64,000 nt of DNA from Dactylosporangium sucinum (lineage in GTDB: Bacteria > Actinomycetota > Actinomycetes > Mycobacteriales > Micromonosporaceae), in assembly GCF_014647515.1 (NCBI RefSeq), contig NZ_BMPI01000020.1, positions 19,352-83,351 of the forward strand. Reading direction: 5' to 3'. Below, piece after piece: positions 35,852-44,428 of the stretch. A program made the position numbers and the translations under genes. Position 1 is the first letter of the stretch, and each line of letters opens with the position of its first letter. The notes beneath the pieces are model-generated. The model made no database searches. It saw only the letters and a list, made by a program, of their open reading frames with translations, and was not told the DNA's origin.

Positions 35852-36142
35852 CGTGACCCGAGCTGGCCTTCCGGCCCTACACCCGGAGATCGGCCTCCGG
35901 CGGCCAGGGCAGCCCGCCCTGGACCCGACGCTCCGAGGTGCCGGCCGTGTGGTTGCGGTCCGGCATGGCCTCCGGCCGCGCACCGAAGGCAGCCAGCACG
36001 CGCCCGCGCAGGACGGTGCTGCAGAGGTTGGGTGGACCGAACGTGTCGGTTCGCGCCGTGCCGGAAACTGCCCGTCGATTGGGTCTGGATGATCGGCCGC
36101 ACGGTCGTTGGAAGCGGCGCGCGTGCATGGTGGGATTGGCCA

Positions 36143-38980
36143 ATGTCGACTGCCGGCGGGTTCAAGTACGCTGCGTTCATCTCCTACAGCCGGGCCGCCG
36201 ACGGTCGGCTGGCGCCCGCACTGCAGACGGCGTTGCAGCGGTTCGGCAAGTCATGGCTGCAGCGGCGAGCCCTACGGGTGTTCCGCGACGACGCGAACCT
36301 CTCTGCGAACCCGGCCCTTTGGTCGTCGATCCAGACCGCGCTTGAGGAGTCGGCATTTTTCGTACTGCTCGCGTCGCCAGAGTCGGCCCGATCACCGTGG
36401 GTGGTTAGGGAGGTCGAGCACTGGCTGGCGAGCCGTGGCCCGGACAGCCTGCTCGTCGCCGTCACCGACGGCGATCTGCAGTGGGATTCCTTCACCGGTC
36501 AATTCGATCCTACGATGACGAACTGCCTGCCGGCCGTCCTGCATGGCGCCTTCCCCGATGAGCCGCGTTGGGTGGATCTGCGTGCTTTCCGCGCTCAGGA
36601 GCAGGTCTCGACCCGGGCACCACTCTTTCGCGACCGGGTTGCCGACCTCGCGGCGCCACTACACGGCCGTGACAAGGATGATCTGATCGGGGAGGATCTG
36701 CGGCAGTTCCGCCGCGGCCGGCGGTGGGCCATCGCCGCGGTGGCGAGTCTGGCCGCGCTGACGGTGGTCGCCGCCGGCGCCTCGGTCGTTGCGGTGCAGC
36801 GCGCCGCCGAGGCGATCGAGCAGCGAACCGAGGCAAAGCGGCAGCGTGACGACGCCGTCTACCACCGGGTGCTGGCTGAGGCGGACCATCTGCTGACCAG
36901 CGACGCTTCGCTGGCGGCGCAACTCGACCTCGTGGCGCACCGGATGCGCTCCGACGACGCCACGTACTCCCGCCTCGTCGCCGCCGGAGCCGGGCCGCTG
37001 TCGGTGCCGCTGGCAGGACATACCGCCGCGGTCGTGTCGGTGGCGTTCAGCCCTGACGGCCGCACCTTGGCCTCGTCCGGTCTCGAATCGACGGTGCGCC
37101 TGTGGCAGATTCCCGCGACGACGGGTCCGGTGACCTCCGAGGAATCGTCCATCACCGGCCACAAGGGCCGAGTGACCACGGCGTTCAGCCCGGATGGGCG
37201 GTACCTCGCCACTGGTGACAGCGCCGGTCTGGTCCGCCTGTGGACCCGGTCGAGCAACCGGTGGGAAGCCGCCGGCGAACCGATCCAGGCGCACGACGGC
37301 GTCGTCGGTGTGGTGGCGTTCAGCCCGGCTGGCCCGGTGCTGGCAAGCGCGGGCACGGACGGGACCGTACGGCTGTGGGATGTGGCCGACCCGGCTCGTT
37401 TGCGCCAGGTGGGAGCACCGCTCACCGGCCATGAGGGCCGGGTATTGGCGGTGGCGTTCGATCCAAAAGGCACGGTGCTGGCCAGCGCGGGTGAGGATGG
37501 TGTCGTCCGGTTCTGGAACGTGAGCGACCCGGCGCGGTCGGCTTTGCTGGCCGTCACACCAGTCGGTCACGAGGCTGCCATCGGTTCCCTGGCCTACGCC
37601 CCGGATGGCAGGACCGTGGCCAGCGCGGGCAATGACGGCGATGTGCGGCTGTGGAACGTCGCCGATGCCGCCCACCCGATCGCCGGCCGGGTGCTGAACG
37701 GACACAACGGCAGTATCACAGCGGTGGCGTACAGCCCCGACGGCCGGATCGTCGCCACCGCCGGGTACGATCGCGACATCCGGCTGTGGAACGTCACCGA
37801 TCCCAGTCGTGCCATCCCGCTTGGCAAACCCTTGACCGGTCACAGCAATGTCGTGACCGACCTGGCTTTCAGCCCGGACGGGCATCGGTTGGCAAGCTCA
37901 TCGCAGGATCGCATGGTTCGGCTGTGGACCGTGCCATATCTGACGGGTCACGCCGACACGGTCCTCGCGGCGGCGTTCAGCCCCGCGTCCGGCCTGCTCG
38001 CGACGGCGAGCGCTGACACAACGATCCGGCTGTGGAGCCTCACCGACCCGGACCGGCCCGCGGTCGTGGGCGGACCGCTGACTGGTCACCAGGAAGCGGT
38101 CAACGCTATCGCCTTCACGGCAGACGGCCGTGTCCTGGTTAGTGGTGGCGACGACGGTACCTTCATCCTGTGGAACCTCGCCGACCCTTCCAGTCCGGTG
38201 CCTTTCGCCGCGCCGGTGCCCGCGCACGACGGCGTCTCCAACCTTGTCCTCCGGCCGGATGGGCGAGTCTTGGCGACCGCCGGGGCTGACCAACGGATCC
38301 AGCTGTGGGACGTCGCTGACCCGGCCCACCCGCAACCGGTCGGCGCACCGCTCGCCGGACACACCGCGCCTGTCCGCGGGCTCGCGTTCAGCCCCGACGG
38401 GCGTGTTCTGGCCAGCAGCGGCAACTCCCCCGACAACTCGGTCCGGCTGTGGGACGTGGCCGATCCGCGCCAGGGCCGAGCTATCGGCGGACCGCTTACG
38501 GGCCATGCCAACACCGTCAGCTGGGTAGCCTTCAGCCCGGACGGCCGCGTGCTGTCCAGCGTCGGGACCGATCAAGCCGTACGGCTGTGGGCAGTGGCCG
38601 ACCCGGCGCATGCTACGGCCTCGGGAGAGCCGGGCTTCGGCCACACCAACGAGGTCTACACCGTCGCGTACCATCCAGACGGCCACACGGTGGCCACGGC
38701 TGGGCAGGACGGCACGATCCGGCTCTGGCACACCGCCGATCATTCCCTGGCACCGCTCGGGGAGCCCTTGCCCGCCGATGCGGCGGGGGGTACCGCGTTC
38801 GCGACATACGCGAACGACGCGGTGTTGGTCAGCGCAGGGGCGGACCGGGTGGTGCGCCTGTGGCCAATGCGCGCCGCCGACGCGATCCGCCGCATCTGCG
38901 AAAGCACCGCGGAGCTCACGGCTGAGCAGTGGCGCCAGTACGTCGGTGTGGAGGTCCCATATACGCCGCCCTGCGATTGA
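36143..38980 (+). CDS. TIR-TM-WD40 protein, 14 WD repeats (module 1)
   Basis: A 945-residue protein. The TIR domain is at residues 8-180 (KYAAFISYSRAADGRLA, RVFRDDANLSANP), with the NADase-type glutamate Glu90 in SPWVVREVEHWL, the WxxxE spacing of SARM1. A TM helix spans about 195-218 (WAIAAVASLAALTVVAAGAS), followed by a coiled-coil-like linker (AIEQRTEAKRQRDDAV). Residues 310-945 hold 14 WD40 repeats, each ending VRLW-like: two seven-bladed propellers. A short tail (CESTAELTAEQWRQYVGVEV, ending in Cys-Asp) is shared by its paralogues. The ATG at 36143 is chosen; an upstream extension would add 37 unrelated residues. It is the first gene of the TIR-RyR-Hsp70 series. Function inferred: NAD+-cleaving or signalling effector at the membrane. 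Confidence 0.9.
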   Translation: MSTAGGFKYAAFISYSRAADGRLAPALQTALQRFGKSWLQRRALRVFRDDANLSANPALWSSIQTALEESAFFVLLASPESARSPWVVREVEHWLASRGPDSLLVAVTDGDLQWDSFTGQFDPTMTNCLPAVLHGAFPDEPRWVDLRAFRAQEQVSTRAPLFRDRVADLAAPLHGRDKDDLIGEDLRQFRRGRRWAIAAVASLAALTVVAAGASVVAVQRAAEAIEQRTEAKRQRDDAVYHRVLAEADHLLTSDASLAAQLDLVAHRMRSDDATYSRLVAAGAGPLSVPLAGHTAAVVSVAFSPDGRTLASSGLESTVRLWQIPATTGPVTSEESSITGHKGRVTTAFSPDGRYLATGDSAGLVRLWTRSSNRWEAAGEPIQAHDGVVGVVAFSPAGPVLASAGTDGTVRLWDVADPARLRQVGAPLTGHEGRVLAVAFDPKGTVLASAGEDGVVRFWNVSDPARSALLAVTPVGHEAAIGSLAYAPDGRTVASAGNDGDVRLWNVADAAHPIAGRVLNGHNGSITAVAYSPDGRIVATAGYDRDIRLWNVTDPSRAIPLGKPLTGHSNVVTDLAFSPDGHRLASSSQDRMVRLWTVPYLTGHADTVLAAAFSPASGLLATASADTTIRLWSLTDPDRPAVVGGPLTGHQEAVNAIAFTADGRVLVSGGDDGTFILWNLADPSSPVPFAAPVPAHDGVSNLVLRPDGRVLATAGADQRIQLWDVADPAHPQPVGAPLAGHTAPVRGLAFSPDGRVLASSGNSPDNSVRLWDVADPRQGRAIGGPLTGHANTVSWVAFSPDGRVLSSVGTDQAVRLWAVADPAHATASGEPGFGHTNEVYTVAYHPDGHTVATAGQDGTIRLWHTADHSLAPLGEPLPADAAGGTAFATYANDAVLVSAGADRVVRLWPMRAADAIRRICESTAELTAEQWRQYVGVEVPYTPPCD

Positions 38981-39211
38981 CCAACCCATCCCTGGGCGCA
39001 CGCAGCGGCCGAACGGACGATGCGCCCCACCCGCTTCGCGGAGTCATTCCAGACTCTTCACGCAAGGGTCCGGCATCACGGCGGGTCCTCGCCGGCGCTG
39101 CCGACCAGTCGGCCGGCGCAACCGCTCACTGCCGCGATTGGCGCGGGTCCTCTAGCCTGAGACCGGTCACCGGACGTGGATTCCGGTCCGGCCCGGGAGA
39201 TGGAGCGCAGC

Positions 39212-40918
39212 ATGCCGACAACGACAGGGTTGGCGAAGCGGGTGCGGGAACGGGCCCTGCCGGTCGCCCGGATCGGGTTTGCGGCGACGGTGGTGCTCGC
39301 CGTCGTGCTGGGGTTCTGGGGCCTTGAGTGGCATTCGCGCAGTGCCACCTACAGTCTCGGGCGCGGTTTCTGGAACATCGCCTACTACGACCTGCAGTTG
39401 TTTGTCTTGGGATCGGCACCGCTGGACAGTGCAGGGCCGTTTCCCTGGCCGCTGCAGGTGGCCCGGTTCCTCGCGCCGGCGGCGACCATCTACGCATTGT
39501 TCGAGGCCGGCAGGGCCATGTTCGCCAGCGAATGGCAACGCCAGTGGCAGCGGCGGATGACCGGACACGCGATCGTCGTGGGTGAGACGCCGATCGCCGA
39601 CGCGATGGTCGACGGGCTGCGGCGCAACGGGCGTGCGGTGCTTCGTACCGCCGCCGGGGACGCCGCGTCGCTGCGGGACGCGGGCATCGCCGGCGCCAGG
39701 TTCGTCTACACCTGCGCCGACGACCACAACGACAGCAGCGTCAACGTGTTGGCCGCCGCGGTCGCCCGGCAGCAGCAGCGCACCAAGAAGGCCGGCGACC
39801 TCAACGTGTACGCGCACGTCAGCGACCCCACGTACGCGCTCGGGCTGCGCGCACGGCATCTCAGCCAACCGATGACCGGCGCGGACTTCTTCAACATCGA
39901 CGAGCTCGCCGCCCGAGAGCTGGTATGGAGCGACCGCGATTCGTTTCAGACCGGCAACCCGCTCGTCGTGATCGCGGGGCTCGGCCCGTTCGGGCAGTCC
40001 GTCATCGTCGAGCTGGCACGGATGTGGCAGGTCTCGGCGCGGGCGCACGAGAAGCTCACCATCATGCTGGTGGACCCCGACGCCGCGGCCATCGAGCAGC
40101 AGCTGCGCCAGCGCTGGGCGGCGGTCGCCGAGACGTGTGACCTGACGCCGTTCGCCGACCTGGCCAGCGCGTTCGATACGCCGATCGTGCCGACCCCGCA
40201 TCGGGTGTACCTGTGCTATCAGGCAGAAGAGGAATCGGTACGGGCGGCGCTCACGATGGCGGCGCTGTGGCAGGGCGGCAAGCAATCGGTCGTGCTGCGG
40301 CTGGACCGGCTGGCGGGCCTCGCGGACGTGTTCGGCGGCAGCGCGAACAGTCTGCTCGACGACGTCGAGAGCCGGCTGCGCCCGGTCTGCGTCGGCCGGC
40401 TCGTCGTCGCTGCCGACCCGAGCCGTGCGGACCGGATCCACGACGACATCTACGAGCGCCTGGCGCAGCTCATCCACCACAACTATCTGCGGCGGGAGGT
40501 GGACAAGGGCAACGCCATGGGGACCGCCGCCGCGATGGTGAGGTGGGAGAACCTCGCCGATGACTACAAGGAGGCCAACCGTGAGCAGGCCCGCGACATC
40601 GGCAAGAAGCTCACCTCCGTCGGCTGCACGGTGGCGCCTCGCAGTGGCACCGGGGTCGACCTCGGCGCCGATCCGCTTTTCGAGGAGCTCGCCAAGGACG
40701 AGCACAAGCGATGGATGGATGAGCGCATCGCGCAGAAGTGGACCTGGGGCCCGAAACGGGACAACGACGCCAAACACCACCCGAGCCTCGTCGACTGGGA
40801 CGAACTGCCCGAGGCGGAGAAGGACAAGGACCGGGCCGCGGTGCGGGACATCGGCATCGTGCTCGCCGACTGCGGGCTGCAGATCGTCCGGCTGAACGAT
40901 ACGGAATCACCGGTCTAG
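39212..40918 (+). CDS. Membrane protein with two Rossmann (TrkA-N-like) folds and C-terminal RyR domain (module 1)
   Basis: A 568-residue protein. N-terminal hydrophobic segments (RIGFAATVVLAVVLGFWGL, residues 22-40, and ARFLAPAATIYALFEAGRAM near 85-110) suggest two TM helices, with an amphipathic loop PFPWPLQV between, like ion-channel pore regions. Two nucleotide-binding Rossmann folds follow: HAIVVGETPIADAMVDGL (about 118) and VVIAGLGPFGQSVIVEL (about 249, GxGxxG). The C-terminal RyR domain (about 495-560) has HKRWMDERIAQKWTWG and KHHPSLVDWDELPEAEK. RyR repeats are thought to bind small ligands. The ATG at 39212 has GGAG 6 nt upstream and gives the same length as the second copy (567). It probably senses or gates in response to a nucleotide; that is inference. 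Confidence 0.85.
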   Translation: MPTTTGLAKRVRERALPVARIGFAATVVLAVVLGFWGLEWHSRSATYSLGRGFWNIAYYDLQLFVLGSAPLDSAGPFPWPLQVARFLAPAATIYALFEAGRAMFASEWQRQWQRRMTGHAIVVGETPIADAMVDGLRRNGRAVLRTAAGDAASLRDAGIAGARFVYTCADDHNDSSVNVLAAAVARQQQRTKKAGDLNVYAHVSDPTYALGLRARHLSQPMTGADFFNIDELAARELVWSDRDSFQTGNPLVVIAGLGPFGQSVIVELARMWQVSARAHEKLTIMLVDPDAAAIEQQLRQRWAAVAETCDLTPFADLASAFDTPIVPTPHRVYLCYQAEEESVRAALTMAALWQGGKQSVVLRLDRLAGLADVFGGSANSLLDDVESRLRPVCVGRLVVAADPSRADRIHDDIYERLAQLIHHNYLRREVDKGNAMGTAAAMVRWENLADDYKEANREQARDIGKKLTSVGCTVAPRSGTGVDLGADPLFEELAKDEHKRWMDERIAQKWTWGPKRDNDAKHHPSLVDWDELPEAEKDKDRAAVRDIGIVLADCGLQIVRLNDTESPV

Positions 40919-41007
40919 TCGGTGCGCGACGGCTGGCCCGAAGGAGGAACCCATCTCCGTAGCGATCAGTTAAGGTCCGCACCATCGACGTGGGGCGGGG
41001 GACCGCG

Positions 41008-42846
41008 ATGGACGCGCTGACCGATGCGAAATATGTCGTTGGGTTGGACCTCGGTGACGGTGAGAGCACGATCGCCTGGCAGGCGATCGACGGCGACGCC
41101 CCCATCGAGGTCTACCAGCGACCCAATGGGGAGGTCGGTGTCCTCAGCGCGCTGGCAACCAAGCCGCCGGTCGGCCGGGTTGTCGGCGTGGACGCCGTGG
41201 CCACCCCCGGCGTGGTGCACTTCTCGGTCAACTTCAAGCGGCGCCCCAACGCCAAGGAGGTCAAGAGTCCGCCCTACGTGGTGTTCGCGCGGACCTTGCT
41301 GAACGAGTTCTTCGCCAAGCACCGGGATATCCAGTCGCAGTGTGTCGTCTACATCGGACACCCGTCGGGCTGGTCGACCCATTCCGTCGAGTTGTACCGC
41401 GGCTATCTCGACCAGCTGGGCGACAAGGGCGCCCTGATCCAAGTGGTCTCCGAGGCACACTCCGCCCTCGTGCACGCCTCGGACCGGCAGACCGGGCAGT
41501 TGCCGCAGTACGACCGGACGGTGCTCGTTGTCGACATCGGCTCCTCCACGACCGACCTCACACTGGTTTCCGCCGGTGAGCCCCGCAACCTACCGCTCGG
41601 CGCGGACCTCGGCTGCGCCGCGATCGACCGCGCCATCGCGGCGCAGCTGGCGGTGCTCGCGGCCGGCCCGTCGTTCGACCAGGCGCTGGCCAGCGACGGC
41701 GGCGAGGACTTCCTGCGGCTCGTCGCCCGGCGGATCAAGGAAGGCTCGTTCCTAGGCTGGAAGGCCCATGTCCGCTCGCTGGCCGGAGGCGACCAGCGAT
41801 GGCAGCCCCTGATTGACGGGGCGCTGAAGGTGGCCCGGCGTGTCGATCAGCGAGCGATCGTGAAGCAGTGGGCCGATCAGTTTCGTGCGATGCTGCACCA
41901 GGCGCGACTGGAATACGTGCACACGCCACCCGATCAGATCATTCTTACCGGCGGCGGCTCCCGTATGCGCTTCACCCGTGACATCTGCGCCGAGGTGTTC
42001 TCCGGGTCCCGGGTGGACAACGATCGGGAACCGCAACTGTCCGTTGCCCGTGGGCTGGTCGCCAACGGTCGCTACCGCATCAGGGTGGCACGATTCCGCG
42101 ACGACATCGGAGCCATCCTCAAGCGGCCGGAACTCGACGAGGTCCTGAACGGCGAAGTGGTCAACGCGTTCCAGGCCATTCGCTCCGCAATGGCGGAAAA
42201 GGCCATGACAGACGAGGACGTTCTCGTAGCGGCGTTCCTCAGCGGTACCTCGGGGGATGCGTCCGAAGCCTCCTACACCCGAAGGCTCGTCGGTCAGCTT
42301 CTGGAACAACGGGTCCACCAGATCACCCGCAATCTGGTGCCGGAGTGCCAGCGGGTGTGCCGCCAGCATGGCATTCCGTCCGACTTCGAGATCACGTTGC
42401 CGGAACTGCACGACGTCGTCTATTCCGAGTTGGCTCGTGCCCTACTGGCGCCGCTGGGCGCGGTCGGTGATCACGGTCGCGACATCACCATTCCGAGCAT
42501 CCCGCAGACCGGAGTCGATGCGCTCGGCAAAACCGCATCACGGGTCCTCACCTCCCGGCTGAGCGGCAATGTCGAGATTGGACGGTTCGCCCGCGTCACC
42601 GGCAACGTCGACAAGGCCGTGCTCGCCGGCGTAGTCCTGGCCTACGCCGGCATGGCCACTGTCAAAGGGGCGCTCTGGGTCCACGAGAAGGTGCGCCAGA
42701 GCAGGGCCCGTCGCAAGCTGCGGGACGCCATCCTCGCAATGGAGCTGACCGCCGGAAGCCGGCAGGCCATCATCGCCCGTGTCCGAACTGCCGTCGCGCT
42801 GCCGCTCGAGCGCAAAGCTCAGGAGGTGGAGCGGGCGCTCGCCTGA
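41008..42846 (+). CDS. Hsp70-family (actin-like ATPase) protein (module 1)
   Basis: A 612-residue protein with the Hsp70/actin ATPase core. Phosphate-1 motif is KYVVGLDLGDGESTIAW (8-24), phosphate-2 VLVVDIGSSTTDLTLVSAG (about 172) and the adenosine motif IILTGGGSRMRF (about 311). QLSVARGLVANGRY follows. There is no DnaK-type substrate-binding domain; instead a mostly helical C-terminus includes a hydrophobic stretch (AVLAGVVLAYAGMATVKGAL, about 536-555) that may be a membrane helix, then a charged end. The ATG at 41008 has GGGGGA nearby. It follows the RyR gene by 89 nt, on the same strand. The partner copy is at 56032-57798. Its role in the module is unknown, perhaps a conformational switch or sensor of damage. 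Confidence 0.9.
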   Translation: MDALTDAKYVVGLDLGDGESTIAWQAIDGDAPIEVYQRPNGEVGVLSALATKPPVGRVVGVDAVATPGVVHFSVNFKRRPNAKEVKSPPYVVFARTLLNEFFAKHRDIQSQCVVYIGHPSGWSTHSVELYRGYLDQLGDKGALIQVVSEAHSALVHASDRQTGQLPQYDRTVLVVDIGSSTTDLTLVSAGEPRNLPLGADLGCAAIDRAIAAQLAVLAAGPSFDQALASDGGEDFLRLVARRIKEGSFLGWKAHVRSLAGGDQRWQPLIDGALKVARRVDQRAIVKQWADQFRAMLHQARLEYVHTPPDQIILTGGGSRMRFTRDICAEVFSGSRVDNDREPQLSVARGLVANGRYRIRVARFRDDIGAILKRPELDEVLNGEVVNAFQAIRSAMAEKAMTDEDVLVAAFLSGTSGDASEASYTRRLVGQLLEQRVHQITRNLVPECQRVCRQHGIPSDFEITLPELHDVVYSELARALLAPLGAVGDHGRDITIPSIPQTGVDALGKTASRVLTSRLSGNVEIGRFARVTGNVDKAVLAGVVLAYAGMATVKGALWVHEKVRQSRARRKLRDAILAMELTAGSRQAIIARVRTAVALPLERKAQEVERALA

Positions 42847-42885
42847 CGCCCAGGCCACGGTACGACCGGAACGAGCACCTGCCGG

Positions 42886-44196
42886 TCATGGTCCGAGGTC
42901 GAGGATGCGGGCCGCCCGCTCCCGGCTGCCGCAGGCCACGGCGAGCCACCAGGTGGCGGGTGAGAACACCACCCCCCAGATCTGGCCGCCGTAGTCCGCG
43001 AACGTGTTCACCAGCCGCCCGGTGGCAACGTCCCACACGCGAACGGTCCGATCGTCCGCGCCGCTCGCGATGTGGCGTGAATCGTGGCTGAACGCGACCG
43101 TCCAGACCTTGTCCGTGTGCCCGACCAGCACCTGCCCGGTGGAGGAGCCATCCGTCAGACGCCACAGCCGGATCGTGCGGTCACGACCGGCAGCGGCAAG
43201 GCAACCGCCGTCCGGCGAGAACGCCACCGCGGCGACCCCGTCGGTGTGCCCGGTGAACATCGCGACCGGCCGGAGCTGCCTCGCGTCCCACAGCACCACG
43301 CTGCGGTCCGCGCTGGCCGTGGCCAGATAACGGCCGGCAGGGTCCGTCGCGAGACCGAGGATGGCCTCACTGTGCGGTACGACCAGATCCTCGCGCTGTC
43401 CGGTGGCGACATCCCAGACGCGCAGTAATGTGTCCTCGCCCGCCGAAACGATCCGCGTGCCGTCCGCCGTGAACGCGAGCGCGTTCACGTCCTGGGTATG
43501 ACCTTCCAGCGTGCGGATCGGCTTCCCGGTGAAGGAGTCCCACAACCGCACGGTCGCGTCCCAACCGCCCGTGGCCAGGACACGGCCGTCGCCCCGATAT
43601 GCCACGGTGCTCACCAGCCCGCCGTGGCCAGCCAACCTCTGCACGGTCGCGCCGGTGAGGGCATTCCAGATGTGTACCGGCCCATCAACCGTCCCGGCCG
43701 CGACATGGAAGCCGTCCGGCGAGAACACCACACTGCTTGCACCGCCGGCGGTCTCCAGGTCCCGCGTTGGCACCTGGGCGCGACCGGCCGGCGGCCTGAC
43801 CTGGTCGGCCAACGCGTCGTCGTAGCCCGCCAACCGCCGAAGGTCGGCCAGAAACCTCCGGCCGGGCATGGACGCGTTGTGGACCGTCTCGTAGTGCACG
43901 TCGGTGAACCGGGGGAACGCCGCTCCTTCGAGAAGGATCGGCCGGATCGGCCGGCCGGCGGCGACGGCCCGGTCGATCTCGCGGCCCACCCACTCCGACT
44001 GACCCGCAGCCGGGGTCATGACCACGACGAACGCGTCACAGGCGTCGATCTGCTGCTCGACCACCTTGCGCCAGGCGTCGCCGTGCTGCAGCTCGTCGTC
44101 GTACCAGACATGCAACCCGCTGCCGGTGAGGTGGAGATCCAGACCGCGCACGTAGGCGGTGTCGGCGTGGCAGTAACTGATGAAGACGTGACCCAC
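42886..44196 (-). CDS. TIR-WD40 protein, 7 WD repeats (module 1)
   Basis: A 436-residue soluble protein. The TIR domain starts at residue 1 (GHVFISYCHADTAYVRGL, VWYDDELQHGDAWRK), with the WVxxE glutamate in SEWVGREIDRAV. A short linker then leads to seven WD40 repeats (about 150-436), one complete propeller; blades end VHIW, VRLW, LRVW, VVLW, IRLW, VRVW, ARIL. No TM segment or signal. The GTG at 44196 starts 8 nt after the effector-associated-domain-like ORF. Its 3' end faces the Hsp70 gene with a 39-nt gap. The same tail-to-tail pairing with an Hsp70 recurs in module 2. Confidence 0.9.
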   Translation of the reverse strand: MGHVFISYCHADTAYVRGLDLHLTGSGLHVWYDDELQHGDAWRKVVEQQIDACDAFVVVMTPAAGQSEWVGREIDRAVAAGRPIRPILLEGAAFPRFTDVHYETVHNASMPGRRFLADLRRLAGYDDALADQVRPPAGRAQVPTRDLETAGGASSVVFSPDGFHVAAGTVDGPVHIWNALTGATVQRLAGHGGLVSTVAYRGDGRVLATGGWDATVRLWDSFTGKPIRTLEGHTQDVNALAFTADGTRIVSAGEDTLLRVWDVATGQREDLVVPHSEAILGLATDPAGRYLATASADRSVVLWDARQLRPVAMFTGHTDGVAAVAFSPDGGCLAAAGRDRTIRLWRLTDGSSTGQVLVGHTDKVWTVAFSHDSRHIASGADDRTVRVWDVATGRLVNTFADYGGQIWGVVFSPATWWLAVACGSRERAARILDLGP

Positions 44197-44204
44197 GGCT
44201 CAAC

Positions 44205-44417
44205 CTACCGCGCGTCGTCCGGCTGTGTCGGCAACGACGCATGGATCTGCCTGAGCGTGCGGTTGCCCGGGTACTGCCGATACGCTTCGGCGACCAACTG
44301 GCCGATACCGCCACTGGCGAGCACTCCGTTCTCCAGGTCCGTCACTACCCGCTCCCAGAAGAGTCTCGGCGTCGCGAATCCCAAGAAGCTGGGCGCCCGT
44401 TCTCTAGGGAAGCCCAT
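44205..44417 (-). CDS. Small stand-alone effector-associated-domain (EAD)-like protein
   Basis: A 70-residue ORF with the look of an effector-associated domain, usually found fused to TIR, caspase or protease effectors. It reads LFWERVVTDLENGVLAS, then GIGQLVAEAYRQYPGN, matching the typical 'FWxxVxxxlenGxx..gl.xLlxxaxxxYPGN' pattern. It lies between the membrane protein and the TIR-WD40 gene on the same strand: its frame could start at a TTG (44432) overlapping the upstream TGA, or at this ATG. The stop is 8 nt before the TIR start. EADs act as homotypic adaptor or death-fold-like domains; here it may recruit the downstream TIR-WD40. Confidence 0.6.
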   Translation of the reverse strand: MGFPRERAPSFLGFATPRLFWERVVTDLENGVLASGGIGQLVAEAYRQYPGNRTLRQIHASLPTQPDDAR

Positions 44418-44428
44418 CTCCAAAGTAA

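Noticed and set aside
39167..40780. A 537-residue minus-strand frame opposite the RyR gene
   Set aside because: Antisense shadow; the plus strand carries conserved Rossmann and RyR motifs found again in the second copy.
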